Positions 13,087-14,577 of a stretch of 14,577 nucleotides of DNA are shown here, one piece after another (within the stretch, counting starts at the first letter, position 1; every line of letters starts with the position of its first letter). The stretch is from Gemmatimonadota bacterium (GTDB taxonomy: Bacteria; Gemmatimonadota; Gemmatimonadetes; Palauibacterales; Palauibacteraceae). The stretch lies in the NCBI GenBank assembly GCA_030598525.1, contig JAUVPT010000023.1, forward strand, positions 1 to 14,577, in the 5' to 3' direction. Made by a program: the position numbers and the translations under genes. The notes beneath the pieces are model-generated. The model saw only the letters and a list, made by a program, of their open reading frames with translations. It was not told the origin of the DNA and did not search any database.

Positions 13087-14577
13087 GAGCTGCGACCTGC
13101 CGGTTCGGATCGCCGTGAGGGTGCGGCGTTCTCTCCGGGGGTCGCAAGCACCGCCTCCAGAAGGACAAGCGCCAGGGCGAGGGCCAGCAAGTAGGGTGAG
13201 ATCATGGCGCCCCGGCGGCTGCCGTACATCGCCGCCTGCCACTCCGTCTCCGTACGCGCCGTGACGGCGTCAGCCGAACCGAGCCCTCTGCCGAAATCGG
13301 CGGCTGAGGCCTGCCGCAGATCTGACTCGGCGGCGGGCACCGTGGCCGCGAGCAAAGAGGTCTCCCCGCTCGCCAGGAACACCGTATGTATCCCGGCCCG
13401 CAGCAGCACGTAGGGACTGCCGCCATCCACCCGGATCCGGCTTCCACCGGGCCGGGACACCGAGTCGGCGCCTGCGGGAAGGATAGAAGAGAGGCCGGCG
13501 GAAACGGGAGCCGGGAGACTCCCGCCGAGGCCCGTCCAACGGAACAGCACCGTCTCCATCAACGGCAACATCGCCGCCGTCACCGGCAGCTCCGTGAATT
13601 CCGGGACGAGCGGGGCGCTGATCAGCACGTAGCGTCGGTCCGCCGCGCGTCCCGCGACCAGCCAGGGTGAGTCATCGACCGTCCGCAGGAGAACCGTATC
13701 CGTCCCCGCACCGGTGGTCCGCAATCGGTGACGACCCCGAACCCGGATCGACTCGATTCCCGGCACGTCGGGAGAGGGTGCAAGGGAAGTACTCCCGGGG
13801 ACATCCAGAACGTCGACCCTCCACGGCACGCCAAGCCGGTCAAGCCCCGCGTTGAACCGCGCCAGCAAGTCATCGTCGTCTGGTGGAGTGAGGATCCATG
13901 CCGCTCCCGTGGTCATGGGGAGCTCAACGGACGCGACTCCCTCCACGAACCACGCTGCGACATCGCCTTTCGTCTGTCCGAGACTGAGCCGTCCGGCTCT
14001 CTCCAGTGTCTCGAGGGCCCGAGCGACGTAGCTGTCGGAAGGGCCGACGTGCGCGATGACCGGCGGCTCGAAAGTACGCAGAACGAAGTGCCGACGGTCA
14101 TCGGATCGGAGGCCCGACGGCGGAATCTCCACTGAGATGGCGTGCTCTCCGACCCCCTGATCCGGAAGTCGAAGAACGGCCGCGCCACCCGACTCAACCC
14201 GGACGATTGAGACTGTTTGCCCTCTCACGCTGAGGCGTACTTCGACGGTGTCGATGGGCGAACCGCTCGACGCCAGGAGTACGAACACGGCCCCGTCGCT
14301 TCCCCTGCCCGGGGGTTCCGCGTGCACGTCGACGACTGCGGCGTTCGCTGTACTCGCCTCGATCACCGACGCCACCAGCCTGATATCGCCCGGTAGATCG
14401 AACGGGGCGCCAGGGATGGACGAAGCCTGGAGGTCCGACATCACCACGACTTCTCGCGGCCGGCCGGAGCCCGGCGGAAGAACACGGACGGCCTCGCGAA
14501 CCACAGCGATGAGGTCCGCTGCGGCATCGGTCGCCTCGACGTCCGCGACTGCCTCCGTGGCGACACCCGCCGGAACC
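13083..14577 (-). CDS. BatA-type membrane protein with von Willebrand-like region (C-terminal part, cut by right edge)
   Basis: The frame is open to the right edge, so the N-terminus is missing; about 497 residues are visible. The GTG at 14504 lies inside the frame and is not a believable start, since good coding sequence continues upstream of it. Near the visible start, REVVVMSDLQAS resembles the strand and loop late in a von Willebrand type A domain. The middle is beta-rich with no motif I recognise (RTFEPPVIAHVG, GRAADRRYVLIS). One strong membrane helix lies near the C-terminus (MISPYLLALALALVLLEAVLA), followed by a short polar cytoplasmic tail. This arrangement fits proteins with an N-terminal BatA double-helix domain, usually next to MoxR ATPase and DUF58 genes; those would lie beyond the edge. 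The function of these proteins is poorly known. The stop overlaps the mfd start by 4 bases. Family call is moderate, because the defining N-terminus is out of view. Confidence 0.6.
   Translation of the reverse strand, partial: VPAGVATEAVADVEATDAAADLIAVVREAVRVLPPGSGRPREVVVMSDLQASSIPGAPFDLPGDIRLVASVIEASTANAAVVDVHAEPPGRGSDGAVFVLLASSGSPIDTVEVRLSVRGQTVSIVRVESGGAAVLRLPDQGVGEHAISVEIPPSGLRSDDRRHFVLRTFEPPVIAHVGPSDSYVARALETLERAGRLSLGQTKGDVAAWFVEGVASVELPMTTGAAWILTPPDDDDLLARFNAGLDRLGVPWRVDVLDVPGSTSLAPSPDVPGIESIRVRGRHRLRTTGAGTDTVLLRTVDDSPWLVAGRAADRRYVLISAPLVPEFTELPVTAAMLPLMETVLFRWTGLGGSLPAPVSAGLSSILPAGADSVSRPGGSRIRVDGGSPYVLLRAGIHTVFLASGETSLLAATVPAAESDLRQASAADFGRGLGSADAVTARTETEWQAAMYGSRRGAMISPYLLALALALVLLEAVLATPGENAAPSRRSEPAGRSS

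Noticed and set aside
13087..13242. An N-terminal extension of mfd by 52 residues
   Set aside because: It lies over the 3' end of the upstream gene, is rich in R, G and P, and the ATGA overlap at 13083-13086 gives a natural start where homologous sequence begins.
13083..14504. Treating the rightmost gene as complete from the GTG at 14504
   Set aside because: The frame stays open for 24 further codons to the window edge with ordinary coding composition, and the protein looks like the later part of a larger family member.
1..14577. tRNA or rRNA genes, insertion sequences, CRISPR arrays or phage genes
   Set aside because: Almost all bases are covered by recognised coding genes; the largest gap (579-745) holds only a hairpin and a candidate promoter, and no repeats of the needed kind are visible.

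Overview
The window is GC-rich, densely packed bacterial chromosome. Every gene I can support lies on the minus strand, so transcription runs from high to low coordinates. The order batA-like protein, mfd, lipid-anchored parvulin, surA, pdxA, ftsE, ftsX, envC-like, holB, moaC, lytic transglycosylase, together with the style of the proteins (Gram-negative signal peptides, a lipoprotein, SurA chaperones), points to a diderm bacterium. My best guess is a member of Gemmatimonadota or a related group. That is inference from memory of gene style, not a search result. I see no mobile elements, RNA genes, CRISPR arrays or signs of recent transfer.

Layout in transcription order (right to left). 14577-13083: C-terminal part of a BatA-type protein with one C-terminal membrane helix, cut by the window edge. 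13086-9790: mfd, the transcription-repair coupling factor. 9739-8294: a lipoprotein with a parvulin domain. 8297-6918: a SurA-type periplasmic chaperone with two parvulin regions. 6874-5915: pdxA (vitamin B6 synthesis). 5907-5227: ftsE. 5230-4367: ftsX. 4377-3154: an EnvC-like coiled-coil/LytM protein. 3157-2042: holB (DNA polymerase III delta prime). 1980-1477: moaC (molybdenum cofactor). 1444-746: a membrane-anchored lytic transglycosylase. A strong hairpin at 689-718 follows the last gene. A new unit then starts with a nucleotide-sugar dehydrogenase (578 to beyond base 1), cut by the left edge.

Spacing is tight throughout. Four junctions are 4-base start/stop overlaps (ATGA or GTGA), one is an 11-base overlap, and the other gaps inside the run are 7 to 61 bases. 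The run from the right edge to the hairpin therefore looks like one long operon or a few nested ones. Functionally it mixes DNA repair and replication (mfd, holB), cofactor synthesis (pdxA, moaC), outer-membrane protein folding (the parvulin lipoprotein and SurA) and cell-wall remodelling at division (FtsE-FtsX-EnvC and the transglycosylase). The clearest working unit is FtsEX plus EnvC: an ATP-driven membrane complex that, in known systems, switches on cell-wall amidases through a LytM domain that has lost its own metal site, as this one has.

I found no convincing new system. The items most worth a second look are the coupled lipoprotein/SurA pair, the degenerate EnvC next to FtsEX, the insertion in HolB, and a GGAAC/GTTCC repeat cluster in the gap before moaC. 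Several start codons needed correcting from the longest open frame (mfd, the parvulin lipoprotein, envC, holB).
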